Origin: Muribaculaceae bacterium
GTDB lineage: Bacteria > Bacteroidota > Bacteroidia > Bacteroidales > Muribaculaceae
Direction: 5' to 3'
Assembly (NCBI GenBank): GCA_009775265.1
Contig: VSPG01000005.1
Span: forward strand, 23,592-87,591
DNA: 64,000 nt
The translations under genes were made by a program, and so were the position numbers. The notes beneath the pieces are model-generated. The model was not told the DNA's origin. It worked only from the letters and a program-made list of their open reading frames with translations, and did not search any database. Positions within the stretch are counted from its first letter, which is position 1; every line of letters begins with the position of its first letter. Of the stretch, positions 43,077-50,890 are shown in pieces.

Positions 43077-43766
43077 CTATTGTCCGGCCTGAATGTCGCC
43101 GGCGTCGGGCAAAACGATGCGGAACGCTGTGCCGTCGTAGCGGAAATCAAGCACGCCTATGGCCGCCAGGCGGGTAATCAGCCCCGAGGCCGACGCCCTG
43201 CTTATGCACATGGCCGGAGCCACTGATTCGGGGAGCACTCCTGCGCCGCCTGCGGATGCCACATGCTCGAGCAGCCTGCTTTCGAGGCCGCCTGCGCGCA
43301 GCACTATTCCTCCGGCCGAGGCATTGCTTCTGCGCCATGCGGCCACCATCAGCGGGTGTGCGTGGATGTTCTCGTCGGCCACGCGGTAGTAGGCGCTCCA
43401 GGTGCCGTCGGTGTCGCGTGCCTGCACGGGGCGTTCGTCGCATTTCGCTATGGAGGCGCGGATTACCACGGCCTGCGCGTCGACGCGAAACGCCGTGAAT
43501 TCTATGTGTTGCGCCGGACGGCAGTACAATTCCGCGGCCTGCTCCACCATGTAGATGTCTTCCTCGTTGCGCACTCCGGCCACGGTGCCGTTGTCCTTCA
43601 CGCCTATGAGCAGACGGCCGCCGCCGTTGTTGGCGAAGGCCGATATGCTTTTGGCTATCTTGCAGGCGTCGGTGATGCTGTATTTGAAGTCCTGGTGCTC
43701 GTGTTCACCCTCGGCTATCAGGCCGAGGATGTAGCGTCGGCCGCGTACGGCACGTATGTCCTTCAT
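43077..43766 (-). CDS. AlbA_2 (Schlafen-type) putative DNA/RNA-binding protein
   Basis: 229 residues from the ATG at 43,766. Residues about 15-110 form an AlbA_2 domain: GEHEHQDFKYSITDACKIAKS, then SAFANNGGGRLLIGVKDNG and GVRNEEDIYMVEQAA. The C-terminal 80 residues look like a winged helix (ASGLITRLAAIGVLDFRYDG). Such proteins are annotated as ATP-dependent helicase-like or transcriptional regulators, and Schlafen relatives include nucleases. It begins 2 bases after the mtnN stop, so the two are strictly co-expressed. The role is unknown. Confidence 0.82.
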   Translation of the reverse strand: MKDIRAVRGRRYILGLIAEGEHEHQDFKYSITDACKIAKSISAFANNGGGRLLIGVKDNGTVAGVRNEEDIYMVEQAAELYCRPAQHIEFTAFRVDAQAVVIRASIAKCDERPVQARDTDGTWSAYYRVADENIHAHPLMVAAWRRSNASAGGIVLRAGGLESRLLEHVASAGGAGVLPESVAPAMCISRASASGLITRLAAIGVLDFRYDGTAFRIVLPDAGDIQAGQ

Positions 43767-43768
43767 CC

Positions 43769-44440
43769 TCAGAGGTTGGAGAGCAGCGTGTTTACGGCGT
43801 CGAAAGTGCATCCGGGAGCGGCGTCCCAGAAGTTCATGTACTGGGCCATGTTGTCGTCGGTGGCTCCGGGGGTGTCGCTCACCACGCGCAGCACCACGCA
43901 GGGCACATCTTTGAGATGGCACACCTGGGCCACGGCGGCCGATTCCATGTCCACGGCCACGGCTTCGGGGTACAGGCTGCGTATGCGCTCCACGGTGGCG
44001 GCGTCGCTCACGAATATGTCGCCGCTGGCTATCAGGCCGCGTTTCACATCCATGTCGCGGAATGCGTCGTCGGGCAGCGGGCAGTCGAATTTCGGCGGGC
44101 AGTCGGCCGCCTGGCCCCATTCCGTGTCGGGGCCGCACCACACATCGTGGTAGGCCACGGCCGTGGCTGCCACTACGTCCATCACGCGCGCTCCGGTGCC
44201 GGTGCCGCCGGCTACGCCGGTGTTGATGATGAGCGAGGGGTGGAAATTCTCTATGAGAGTGAGTGTGCCCACTGCGGCGTTCACTTTTCCTATGCCGCAC
44301 TGTGCGAGCACCACTTCATGGCGGCCTATGCGTCCGATGTAGAAATTGCGGTTGTTGACGGTCACGCGCGACTCGTCCTCGATATTGTGCAGGAGCAGAG
44401 CCAGCTCCTTGCTCATGGCTACGATGATTCCTATTTTCAT
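43769..44440 (-). CDS. mtnN: 5'-methylthioadenosine/S-adenosylhomocysteine nucleosidase
   Basis: 223 residues. MKIGIIVAMSKELALLL, the substrate site INTGVAGGTG and VAVDMESAAVAQVC (catalytic Glu region), and VRVVSDTPGA are diagnostic. It cleaves MTA and SAH to adenine and the thiopentose, recycling AdoMet products. It has its own -7 box and is followed directly by the AlbA_2 gene. Confidence 0.93.
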   Translation of the reverse strand: MKIGIIVAMSKELALLLHNIEDESRVTVNNRNFYIGRIGRHEVVLAQCGIGKVNAAVGTLTLIENFHPSLIINTGVAGGTGTGARVMDVVAATAVAYHDVWCGPDTEWGQAADCPPKFDCPLPDDAFRDMDVKRGLIASGDIFVSDAATVERIRSLYPEAVAVDMESAAVAQVCHLKDVPCVVLRVVSDTPGATDDNMAQYMNFWDAAPGCTFDAVNTLLSNL

Positions 44441-44459
44441 GGAGGGATGTGTTGTTCCG

Positions 44460-44467
44460 CAAAGTTA
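44460..44467 (-). promoter_or_regulatory. -7 box of mtnN
   Basis: TAACTTTG on the minus strand, perfect match, 19 bases before the ATG at 44,440. It lies back to back with the tcdA promoter. Confidence 0.5.
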
Positions 44468-44508
44468 AGCATTTTCATCCATTAATGGAAATTCACAGGA
44501 AAAATTAG

Positions 44509-44516
44509 TAATTTTG
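44509..44516 (+). promoter_or_regulatory. -7 box of tcdA
   Basis: TAATTTTG, perfect match, 7 bases before the ATG at 44,524, giving an almost leaderless transcript. No clear -33 element. Confidence 0.5.
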
Positions 44517-44523
44517 TGCCATT

Positions 44524-45300
44524 ATGGACATAGATATAAACAGCCGTTTCGGGCGCATGGCGCTCCTTGCCGGTGAGGCGATGCTGCGCCGCACGGCCTC
44601 TCTGCGTGTGGCTCTTTTCGGGCTGGGCGGCGTCGGCTCATGGTGTGCCGAGGCGCTTGTGCGCGCCGGGGTGGGCCACATCACCATTGTCGACAGCGAC
44701 GACGTGGCTCTGAGCAACTGCAACCGCCAGCTGCCAGCCATGGACTCCACGCTCGGCCGCCCTAAGGCGGAAGTGCTGCGCGAGCGACTGCTCGACATAA
44801 ATCCGGCCTGCGAAATCGAAGCCCGCGTGGAGGCTTTCACGCCCGAGAATGCCGGCACCTTCGGGTTGGATTCCTACGATTACGTGGTAGACGCCATCGA
44901 TTCCCTTCAGTGCAAGGCCCGTCTGCTGCTTGAGGCCACGGCCGCCGGTGCGAGCACCGTGTCGAGCATGGGAGCCGCCCTGAAGGTGCATGCCTCCGAG
45001 ATAGCCGTGGCCGAGTTCGGCAAGGTTCAGGGATGTCCGCTGGCACGTGCGCTGCGCACGCTGCTGCGTCGGCGCGGCGAATGGCCCTCGGCGCCGGTGA
45101 TGTGTGTCTACAGTCCCGAGCGCCTGCACAACCGCATGGAAGTGCCGCCTCCGGCTCAGCTCGATCCGGCGTCGCTCGACATGTGGACGGCCCGTAAGGC
45201 CGCCGTCAACGGCACTCTGAGTCACACCACCGCTATATTCGGCATGCGCCTCGCAGGCCTTATTCTTGAAGAAATTTACGACATCACGGCCGAAAGTTGA
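44524..45300 (+). CDS. tcdA: tRNA threonylcarbamoyladenosine dehydratase (ThiF family)
   Basis: 258 residues. Starts SRFGRMALLAGEAMLRR, then the nucleotide-binding loop GLGGVGSWCAEAL (33-45), VDSDDVALSNCNRQL and DYVVDAIDSLQCK. The typical C-terminus NGTLSHTTAIFGMRLAG is complete. It cyclises t6A to ct6A at position 37 of ANN-decoding tRNAs. Its -7 box is only 7 bases from the ATG. Confidence 0.94.
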   Translation: MDIDINSRFGRMALLAGEAMLRRTASLRVALFGLGGVGSWCAEALVRAGVGHITIVDSDDVALSNCNRQLPAMDSTLGRPKAEVLRERLLDINPACEIEARVEAFTPENAGTFGLDSYDYVVDAIDSLQCKARLLLEATAAGASTVSSMGAALKVHASEIAVAEFGKVQGCPLARALRTLLRRRGEWPSAPVMCVYSPERLHNRMEVPPPAQLDPASLDMWTARKAAVNGTLSHTTAIFGMRLAGLILEEIYDITAES

Positions 45301-45374
45301 AAAAAAACGACAACCCGATTAAACTTTTTTTCACAATATTTGTCAATAATATATAACGGCTCACGAAAAATCCG

Positions 45375-45382
45375 TAAATTTG
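45375..45382 (+). promoter_or_regulatory. -7 box for the small membrane protein and nucleotidyltransferase
   Basis: TAAATTTG, perfect match, 20 bases before the GTG at 45,403. No -33 match at normal spacing. Confidence 0.5.
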
Positions 45383-45402
45383 CATTTGATAAATCATAAA
45401 GC

Positions 45403-45726
45403 GTGACTGAAAACACCGACATACAGGACAAAGCCCCCGTGGCCGCAGACACAGCGGCGGCAGGAGCGCCACGGAGCAACTGGCACACATGGATGGCCGC
45501 ATTCTCCGCAGTGCTCGCGCTTGCCGCATGGATAGTGCTGTGTGTCGACGGCTACGTGGCTCTCGGCATAGGCGTATGCGCCTTTGTGGCCGCTTGTCTC
45601 GGCCTGCATGCCCACACGCGTTCGTGGCGCAACCTCGCCACTACGGCGCTCGTGGCTTCGGGCGTGATACTCGTGGTGCTTGCCGCTTTCGTAGTAGTGA
45701 TTTTCTGGGGGCTGAACTCCGTGTGA
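45403..45726 (+). CDS. Small two- or three-helix membrane protein (GTG start)
   Basis: 107 residues from the GTG at 45,403, just downstream of a perfect -7 box. The first 28 residues are polar and Ala/Asp-rich; three hydrophobic stretches follow (about 29-47, 48-68 and 80-105). The layout resembles DUF4190-like small membrane proteins, whose segments also come as AxxxxxxxLxxxGxxL, but I do not claim the family. Forty-eight bases upstream of the nucleotidyltransferase. Function unknown. Confidence 0.6.
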   Translation: MTENTDIQDKAPVAADTAAAGAPRSNWHTWMAAFSAVLALAAWIVLCVDGYVALGIGVCAFVAACLGLHAHTRSWRNLATTALVASGVILVVLAAFVVVIFWGLNSV

Positions 45727-45774
45727 CGCCCGTTGCGCCGGAATCCTGAAATCCAAGTTATTATCACATAGCAA

Positions 45775-46680
45775 ATGAAACCTACACTTTTTGTTCTTGC
45801 CGCCGGCATGGGCAGCCGATACGGCGGTCTCAAGCAGCTCGACGGAGTAGGGCCGCAGGGTCAGACTATAATGGATTATTCCATCTACGACGCCATACGC
45901 GCCGGCTTCGGCAAGGTGGTGTTTGTAATCCGTAAAGATTTTGAATCCGATTTCCGTTCTAAAATTCTCAGCAAATACGAAGGCCATGTGCCCGTAGAGG
46001 TCGTGTTCCAGGGCATCGACAAGCTCCCTGAAGGCTACACCGCCCCCGAAGGTCGTGTAAAGCCGTGGGGCACCAACCATGCCGTGCTCATGGGTCGCGA
46101 AGTCATCCGTGAGCCTTTCGCCGTAATCAATGCCGACGACTTCTACGGCCGAGACGCGTTCGAGGTCATAGCCCGCGAACTCTCCCGCGAGCGTACAGCT
46201 CCGGGCGATTATTGCATGGTGGGTTTCCGCGTAGGCAACACCATGACCGAGAACGGCACCGTGGCCCGTGGCGTATGCTCCACCGATGCCTCCGGGATGC
46301 TTACGAAAGTGGTCGAGCGCACCGACATAGGCTATGATGCCGACCACCGTATCACATATACCGACGAAAACGGCACTCTCTGCACGCTTGATTCCTCGAC
46401 GCCCGTGAGCATGAACCTGTGGGGCTTCACTCCCGAATATTTCGATTTCTCCGAGCGTGAGTTCCGCAGCTTCCTTGACGCCCGTGGTTCGGAGGAGAAA
46501 AGCGAGTTTTATATTCCCACATGTATCGACACATTGATTCGCAGCGGCGAAGCCACCGTGCGTGTGCTTGACACCGACTCCCGCTGGTTCGGCGTCACCT
46601 ATGCCGCCGACCGTCCCGGTGTTGTCGACCGCCTTGCCGCGCTTCATGCCGCAGGCGAATATCCTGAAAAAATGTTCTGA
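45775..46680 (+). CDS. Sugar-phosphate nucleotidyltransferase-like protein
   Basis: 301 residues. FVLAAGMGSRYGGLKQLDGV is the nucleotide-binding start of the NTP-transferase family in a variant form (GSRYGG instead of GTRLxP), and NADDFYGRDAFEVIA supplies the metal-binding Asp. It should form an NDP-sugar from NTP and a sugar phosphate; the sugar cannot be read. Widespread in Bacteroidales as an orphan gene. A long hairpin terminator follows, directly beside a transposable element. Confidence 0.85.
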   Translation: MKPTLFVLAAGMGSRYGGLKQLDGVGPQGQTIMDYSIYDAIRAGFGKVVFVIRKDFESDFRSKILSKYEGHVPVEVVFQGIDKLPEGYTAPEGRVKPWGTNHAVLMGREVIREPFAVINADDFYGRDAFEVIARELSRERTAPGDYCMVGFRVGNTMTENGTVARGVCSTDASGMLTKVVERTDIGYDADHRITYTDENGTLCTLDSSTPVSMNLWGFTPEYFDFSEREFRSFLDARGSEEKSEFYIPTCIDTLIRSGEATVRVLDTDSRWFGVTYAADRPGVVDRLAALHAAGEYPEKMF

Positions 46681-46712
46681 ACGTAAGAGTCAGTCAGCCG
46701 CAAAGGCGGCAT

Positions 46713-46769
46713 AATAAACGAATCATCCACGGGAAGCGCATTGCACCGCCCGTGGATGATTCGTTTATT
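46713..46769 (+). terminator. 21-bp perfect hairpin after the nucleotidyltransferase gene
   Basis: Arms 46,713-46,733 and 46,749-46,769 are exact reverse complements with a 15-base loop. The MITE-like element inserted at its 3' edge: the left TTA duplication (46,768-46,770) overlaps the last bases of the stem, so sequence that followed it is now 311 bases away. Confidence 0.7.
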
Positions 46770-46770
46770 A

Positions 46771-47081
46771 GAGGTTGTTTAATAATGCTTGTTAATGACA
46801 GGGCCGAAATTTTTCAGATGGATTTATTCCTGCAGCGAAGGAGCATAGTGTTCTATGCGACTGAAGCAAAGGGATAAAGACGCTCAAAAATTTCGGAGGC
46901 GTCGCTAATTCCATTGTTTACAACCTTAACAGAAATTTAAAATTACTTCTGCATGGCGTCTTTTATGTTAACGCGCATTTACTCGTCGGTCATAATGGAA
47001 CCCCATTGCTCCCTCCTCATAAACTGCGCCTTAACATAAAATACACCACCCTGTCGTTAACAATGATTATTAAACAACCTC
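46771..47081. mobile_element. MITE-like element, copy 2 (311 bp, with nested module)
   Basis: Same 33-bp terminal inverted repeats as copy 1 (tips GAGGTTGTTTAATAAT, 3 mismatches between ends) and TTA on both flanks (46,768-46,770 and 47,082-47,084). Outside the module it is nearly identical to copy 1. No transposase or open frame. Sits between the nucleotidyltransferase and agcS genes. Confidence 0.88.
46804..46896. repeat. 93-bp nested module bounded by 11-bp inverted repeats
   Basis: CCGAAATTTTT (46,804-46,814) and AAAAATTTCGG (46,886-46,896) are exact inverted repeats. The module begins directly after the element's left 33-bp repeat and is exactly what copy 1 lacks (311 minus 218 is 93). 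Inside is a further hairpin, GCATAG/CTATGC. Confidence 0.8.
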
Positions 47082-47121
47082 TTAATATATAAAACTATAT
47101 GTAGAGTGATTTTGAACTTTT

Positions 47122-47138
47122 GAGCCGCATGGCGGCTC
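47122..47138. repeat. REP-like hairpin
   Basis: GAGCCGC (47,122-47,128) and GCGGCTC (47,132-47,138), with TGCC after it, matching the core of the hairpin at 24,568-24,590. Located 13 bases after agcS on the minus strand; no U-run, so a terminator role is doubtful. Confidence 0.5.
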
Positions 47139-47150
47139 TGCCGTTGCGGA

Positions 47151-48542
47151 TTATTTCCAGCATTCCGTTTTGTCGGCGATTTCCGGGCAGGTGGAGGAAT
47201 GGTACACAGGGTCGCGTCCGGCGCGCCGCTGGCGGCAATAGTCGTCGAGGCAGCGGATGGCATAGCGGCCGAGCAGCAGGATGGCGAGCATGTTGCATAG
47301 TGTCATAAGCGCCATTGTGATGTCTGCGAGTGCCCACGCCGTGTTCAGCGGCACTATGGCTCCTGCGAGCACCACCACTCCCACAGCTGCGCGGAGTGCC
47401 CACGCAAGACGGCGGTCGTCGCGGATGAAAGCGAGGTTGGTTTCTCCGTAATAATAGTTGGCTATTATACTTGTAAACGCGAAAAGCACCACGGCTACGG
47501 CCACGAAAGCCGACGCCGCACGGCCGATTTCGGCCTCGAGCGCGCATTGTGTCAGCTCTATGCCTGTGAGTCCGCTGTCAAACACTCCGCTGCACAGGAT
47601 TATGAAAGCCGTGGCCGTGCACACAAGCAGCGTGTCCACGTACACGCCAAGCGTCTGCACCAGTCCCTGCTTCACAGGGTGGCTCACGGAGGCCGTGGCG
47701 GCGGCGTTCGGAGTGGAGCCTTCGCCGGCCTCGTTGCTGAACAGGCCGCGTTTCACACCCATCATCACAGCCATGCCTATGCCGCCTCCTACGGCCTGCC
47801 TGAGGCCGAATGCATCGGTTATGATAAGTTCCATCACATGTGTGAACATGTGGAAGCGGGTAACCACTACGTATAGCGCTAAAAGTATGTAAAGAGCAGC
47901 CATGGCCGGCACCACGATTTGGTTGACTGACGCTATGCGCCGCACGCCTCCGCAGATAACGGCCAATGTGGCCGCGGCCGTTATAGCGCCGGTCCACGCC
48001 GGGGCGATGTCGAAACTGCTTTCAAGGGCTATGGCCATCGTGTTGCATTGCACGCCGTTGAAGGCAAGAGCGAACGTGGTCGTGATGAGTATGGCGAAAA
48101 GCACCGCCCACGGACGGTTGCCGAGTCCGCGGCTGATATAGTAGGCCGGGCCGCCGCGGAACGAGTGGTCGCCCTGCACTTTGAACAGCTGGGCGAGCGT
48201 CGATTCCACAAATGCGTTGGCCGAAGCCAGCAGAGCCGTCACCCACATCCAGAACACAGCTCCCGGGCCTCCCGTGGCAATGGCGATGGCCACGCCGGCT
48301 ATATTGCCTGTGCCTACACGGCTTGCAAGCGACAGGGCGAATGCCTGGAACGAACTTACGCTGCGTCCGCGCAGGCCGTGGCCGTGACGCCGCCCCGACG
48401 CCGACAGAGAGCGCAGCATTTCCGGAAGCATGCGCACCTGCACGAAGCGTGTGCGCAGCGTGAAGTAGAGTCCCCCGCCCAGCAGCACGGCTATGAGCAG
48501 GTAGCTCCAGAGAAAATCGTTTACGGCGTTTATGATGTGCAT
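47151..48542 (-). CDS. agcS: Sodium:alanine/glycine symporter (AGCS family)
   Basis: 463 residues with about ten hydrophobic helices. Family motifs: ALSLASRVGTGNIAGVAIAI, GGPGAVFWMWVTAL, and SNEAGEGSTPNAAATA. It imports alanine or glycine with sodium across the inner membrane. The ATG overlaps the pdxA stop by one base (TGATG), making it the third gene of the rlmN-pdxA-agcS operon. A Cys- and His-containing short tail after the last helix (YHSSTCPEIADKTECWK) is unusual. Confidence 0.92.
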   Translation of the reverse strand: MHIINAVNDFLWSYLLIAVLLGGGLYFTLRTRFVQVRMLPEMLRSLSASGRRHGHGLRGRSVSSFQAFALSLASRVGTGNIAGVAIAIATGGPGAVFWMWVTALLASANAFVESTLAQLFKVQGDHSFRGGPAYYISRGLGNRPWAVLFAILITTTFALAFNGVQCNTMAIALESSFDIAPAWTGAITAAATLAVICGGVRRIASVNQIVVPAMAALYILLALYVVVTRFHMFTHVMELIITDAFGLRQAVGGGIGMAVMMGVKRGLFSNEAGEGSTPNAAATASVSHPVKQGLVQTLGVYVDTLLVCTATAFIILCSGVFDSGLTGIELTQCALEAEIGRAASAFVAVAVVLFAFTSIIANYYYGETNLAFIRDDRRLAWALRAAVGVVVLAGAIVPLNTAWALADITMALMTLCNMLAILLLGRYAIRCLDDYCRQRRAGRDPVYHSSTCPEIADKTECWK

Positions 48543-49630
48543 CAGCTGAGGTCGAGCACCACGTTGTCGTTGCCCTTATTGAAGTATTGGCGGCGCAGCG
48601 GGTGTGCGGTGGCTTCGTCCTCGCGCAGGCGGTTGCGGTAGATGTCGATGGCGGTGAATATCGCGCTGCGCATCGACTGCTCGGAGGCTTCGCCCTTTCC
48701 GGCTATGTCGTAGCCCGTGCCATGATCGGGCGATGTGCGCACGTAGGGCAGTCCGGCAGTGAAATTCACGCCGGCTTCCATTGCCAGGGCTTTGAACGGT
48801 GCCAGCCCCTGGTCGTGGTACATGGCGAGCACACCGTCGAAGCGATGGTAGAGGCCGCTGCCGAAGAAGCCGTCGGCGGCGTAGGGACCGAACGCGAGGA
48901 TTTTGGCGCCGCGTGCGTCCTCGATGGCCGGGGATATGGCTTCCTGTTCCTCGGTGCCCAGCAGGCCGCCCTCGCCGGCATGCGGGTTGAGCGACAAAAC
49001 GGCGATGCGAGGGGCATGGACGCCGAAATCGCGCACAAGCGAGCGGTTGAACACGCGCAGTTTTTCCAGCACTGCCTCGCGCGTTATGGCCTGCGGCACC
49101 TGATTGATGGGCAGATGTGTGGTCACGAGAGCCACACGCATGTCGTCGCTGCACAGCACCATGAGCGCACGGCTTCCGTTGTCGCATCCGAGCGATGCTT
49201 CGAGATACTCCGTGTGGCCCGGGAAGGCGAACTCGGCGCTGTGTACGTTGTGCTTGTTGATGGGCGCTGTCACGAGCACATCTATGTGCCCCTCGCGCAG
49301 GTCGGCCACGGCGCGTTCCAGCGCCGCACGCGCGGCTTCGCCGGCGGTGGCGGTTTCCTGTCCGGGCTCCACCTTGCAGTCTTCGCCCACTACGTTGATG
49401 ATGTTTACAGCTCCGTCGCGTGCGTCGGCGGCGTCGGCTGTCTGTGTAAGCTGCACGGGCTGCATGCCGAGGGTCTTGCGGTAGAATGCCGCTATTTTGG
49501 CCGAGCCGTACACTACCGGCGTACACATCTCCAGGATGCGTGTGTCGTCGAGGGTCTTAAGAATCACTTCATAGCCTATGCCGTTTATGTCGCCGTGGGT
49601 TATTCCCACGCGTATCAGTCGTTCGCTCAT
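48542..49630 (-). CDS. pdxA: 4-hydroxythreonine-4-phosphate dehydrogenase PdxA
   Basis: 362 residues from the ATG at 49,630; the frame extends upstream antisense to rlmN, but the family starts at RVGITHGDINGIGYEVILK. VTAPINKHNVHSAEFAFPGHTE holds the substrate and first metal His, and MYHDQGLAPFKAL and RTSPDHGTGYDIAG hold the others. It oxidises 4-phosphohydroxythreonine in the DXP-dependent vitamin B6 pathway. Overlaps rlmN by ATGA and agcS by one base. Confidence 0.95.
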   Translation of the reverse strand: MSERLIRVGITHGDINGIGYEVILKTLDDTRILEMCTPVVYGSAKIAAFYRKTLGMQPVQLTQTADAADARDGAVNIINVVGEDCKVEPGQETATAGEAARAALERAVADLREGHIDVLVTAPINKHNVHSAEFAFPGHTEYLEASLGCDNGSRALMVLCSDDMRVALVTTHLPINQVPQAITREAVLEKLRVFNRSLVRDFGVHAPRIAVLSLNPHAGEGGLLGTEEQEAISPAIEDARGAKILAFGPYAADGFFGSGLYHRFDGVLAMYHDQGLAPFKALAMEAGVNFTAGLPYVRTSPDHGTGYDIAGKGEASEQSMRSAIFTAIDIYRNRLREDEATAHPLRRQYFNKGNDNVVLDLS

Positions 49631-50676
49631 TTTTCTGTCGGGTTGTTGTGGTTGTTGTCCTTGCCTGCGAGCATTCCGCAGGCAGCTTCGATGTCCTCGC
49701 CGCGCGAGGCGCGTATTGTCGCCGTCACGCCGCGTTCGTTCAGCCGGTCGCGGAAAGCTTCCATTGTCTTCTGGGCGGAGGGCTGCATTGCGCCGCCGGG
49801 TATGGCGTGGTAGCGGATAAGGTTGGCGCGCGCCGAACTTCCTCTGAGCAGGCGGGCCAGAGCGTCGGCATGCCGCATGTCGTCGTTTATGCCGCGCCAC
49901 ATAGTGTATTCCACGGACAGGCGGCGTTGGTGGGCGAAGTCGTATTCGCGCAACACGGCCATTACATCGGCCACTGGCCATGCCTTTTCCACGGGCATCA
50001 TTCCGGCGCGTTCGTCGGCGAACGGCGTGTGCACGCTCAGCGCCACATGCACCTTGCTCTCTGCGAGCAGGCGACGCAGCGACGGCAGATGCCCCACGGT
50101 GCTCACCGTGATGCGCTTCGGACTCCATGCCAGCCCCCACGACTCTGTGAGCACCCGCGTGGCGGCCAGCACGGCGTCGAAATTGTCGAGCGGCTCGCCC
50201 ATGCCCATGAACACGATGTTCGTCAGAGAGTCGCTTTCCGGAATGGATAAAATCTGGTTTACGATTTGCGCGGCCGAGAGATTGCCGTGGAATCCTTGCC
50301 GCCCTGTCATGCAGAAAGTGCAGCCCATGCGGCATCCTGCTTGCGAACTCACGCACAATGTGGCGCGGTCGCGGTCGGGGATGTACACGGCCTCGATGTC
50401 GCGGCCGCCTGCTCCTCGGAACAGGTACTTGGCTGTCCCGTCGGTGCTGCGGCTGCATGCCTTGGGCGTCTCCCTGCCCACACACCATCCCGCAGCCAAA
50501 GCTTCGCGTCCCCGCTTGCTAAGGTCGGTCATGGCATCGATGCTGTCCACCCGTTTGCCGTAAATCCAGTGTGCTATCTGCTTGGCTGCGAAAGCCGGCA
50601 GGCCGCATTCGGCTGCCACCGCGCGCAGCCCGGCGATGTCCATGCCTATAAGCGGTTTTTTGTCTTCTGCATTCAT
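49627..50676 (-). CDS. rlmN: 23S rRNA (A2503-C2) / tRNA methyltransferase RlmN
   Basis: 349 residues from the ATG at 50,676. Radical-SAM CxxxCxxC is at Cys115-Cys119-Cys122 (GCRMGCTFCMTG), then VFMGMGEPLDNFD and SVHTPFADERAGMMPVEK, and a late resolving Cys in IEAACGMLAG. It methylates A2503 of 23S rRNA and A37 of some tRNAs. First gene of a tightly overlapping operon with pdxA and agcS. Confidence 0.95.
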   Translation of the reverse strand: MNAEDKKPLIGMDIAGLRAVAAECGLPAFAAKQIAHWIYGKRVDSIDAMTDLSKRGREALAAGWCVGRETPKACSRSTDGTAKYLFRGAGGRDIEAVYIPDRDRATLCVSSQAGCRMGCTFCMTGRQGFHGNLSAAQIVNQILSIPESDSLTNIVFMGMGEPLDNFDAVLAATRVLTESWGLAWSPKRITVSTVGHLPSLRRLLAESKVHVALSVHTPFADERAGMMPVEKAWPVADVMAVLREYDFAHQRRLSVEYTMWRGINDDMRHADALARLLRGSSARANLIRYHAIPGGAMQPSAQKTMEAFRDRLNERGVTATIRASRGEDIEAACGMLAGKDNNHNNPTEK

Positions 50677-50826
50677 CCCGCAAAAATAGCGAAAATATCC
50701 CACACGGGACGCGTTTTATAGAATTATATTTTGGTAGTATAATAGTCTTCCACGGCTTCAAGCATTACGGCATAGTCCTTTTCCACTGCTTTCTTGCGTT
50801 TGTTTTCCACCAGAAGGCAGCCCCAG
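50677..50826. other. Intergenic region upstream of rlmN
   Basis: No confident gene. A 28-codon stretch on the minus strand (VENKRKKAVEKDYAVMLEAV and on to a stop near 50,727) looks codon-like and could be the tail of a lost gene. No start codon with a promoter was seen. The rlmN promoter is presumably here, but no good -7 box was found. Confidence 0.35.
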
Positions 50827-50827
50827 T

Positions 50828-50869
50828 GAAAAAAAGCCGTCCCGCAGCTTCGGAAAGCGCGGGACGGCT
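50828..50869 (-). terminator. Terminator of the subtilase gene
   Basis: AGCCGTCCCGC (50,835-50,845) pairs with GCGGGACGGCT (50,859-50,869); on the minus strand the stem is followed by seven T. Strong intrinsic terminator 21 bases after the stop. Confidence 0.92.
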
Positions 50870-50890
50870 GAAGTAGGGTGCGGTGCTGTG

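Noticed and set aside
48542..50488. A 648-codon frame that would extend PdxA upstream
   Set aside because: The added part is antisense to nothing useful and overlaps rlmN in another frame; PdxA similarity begins at the ATG at 49,630, which overlaps the rlmN stop.
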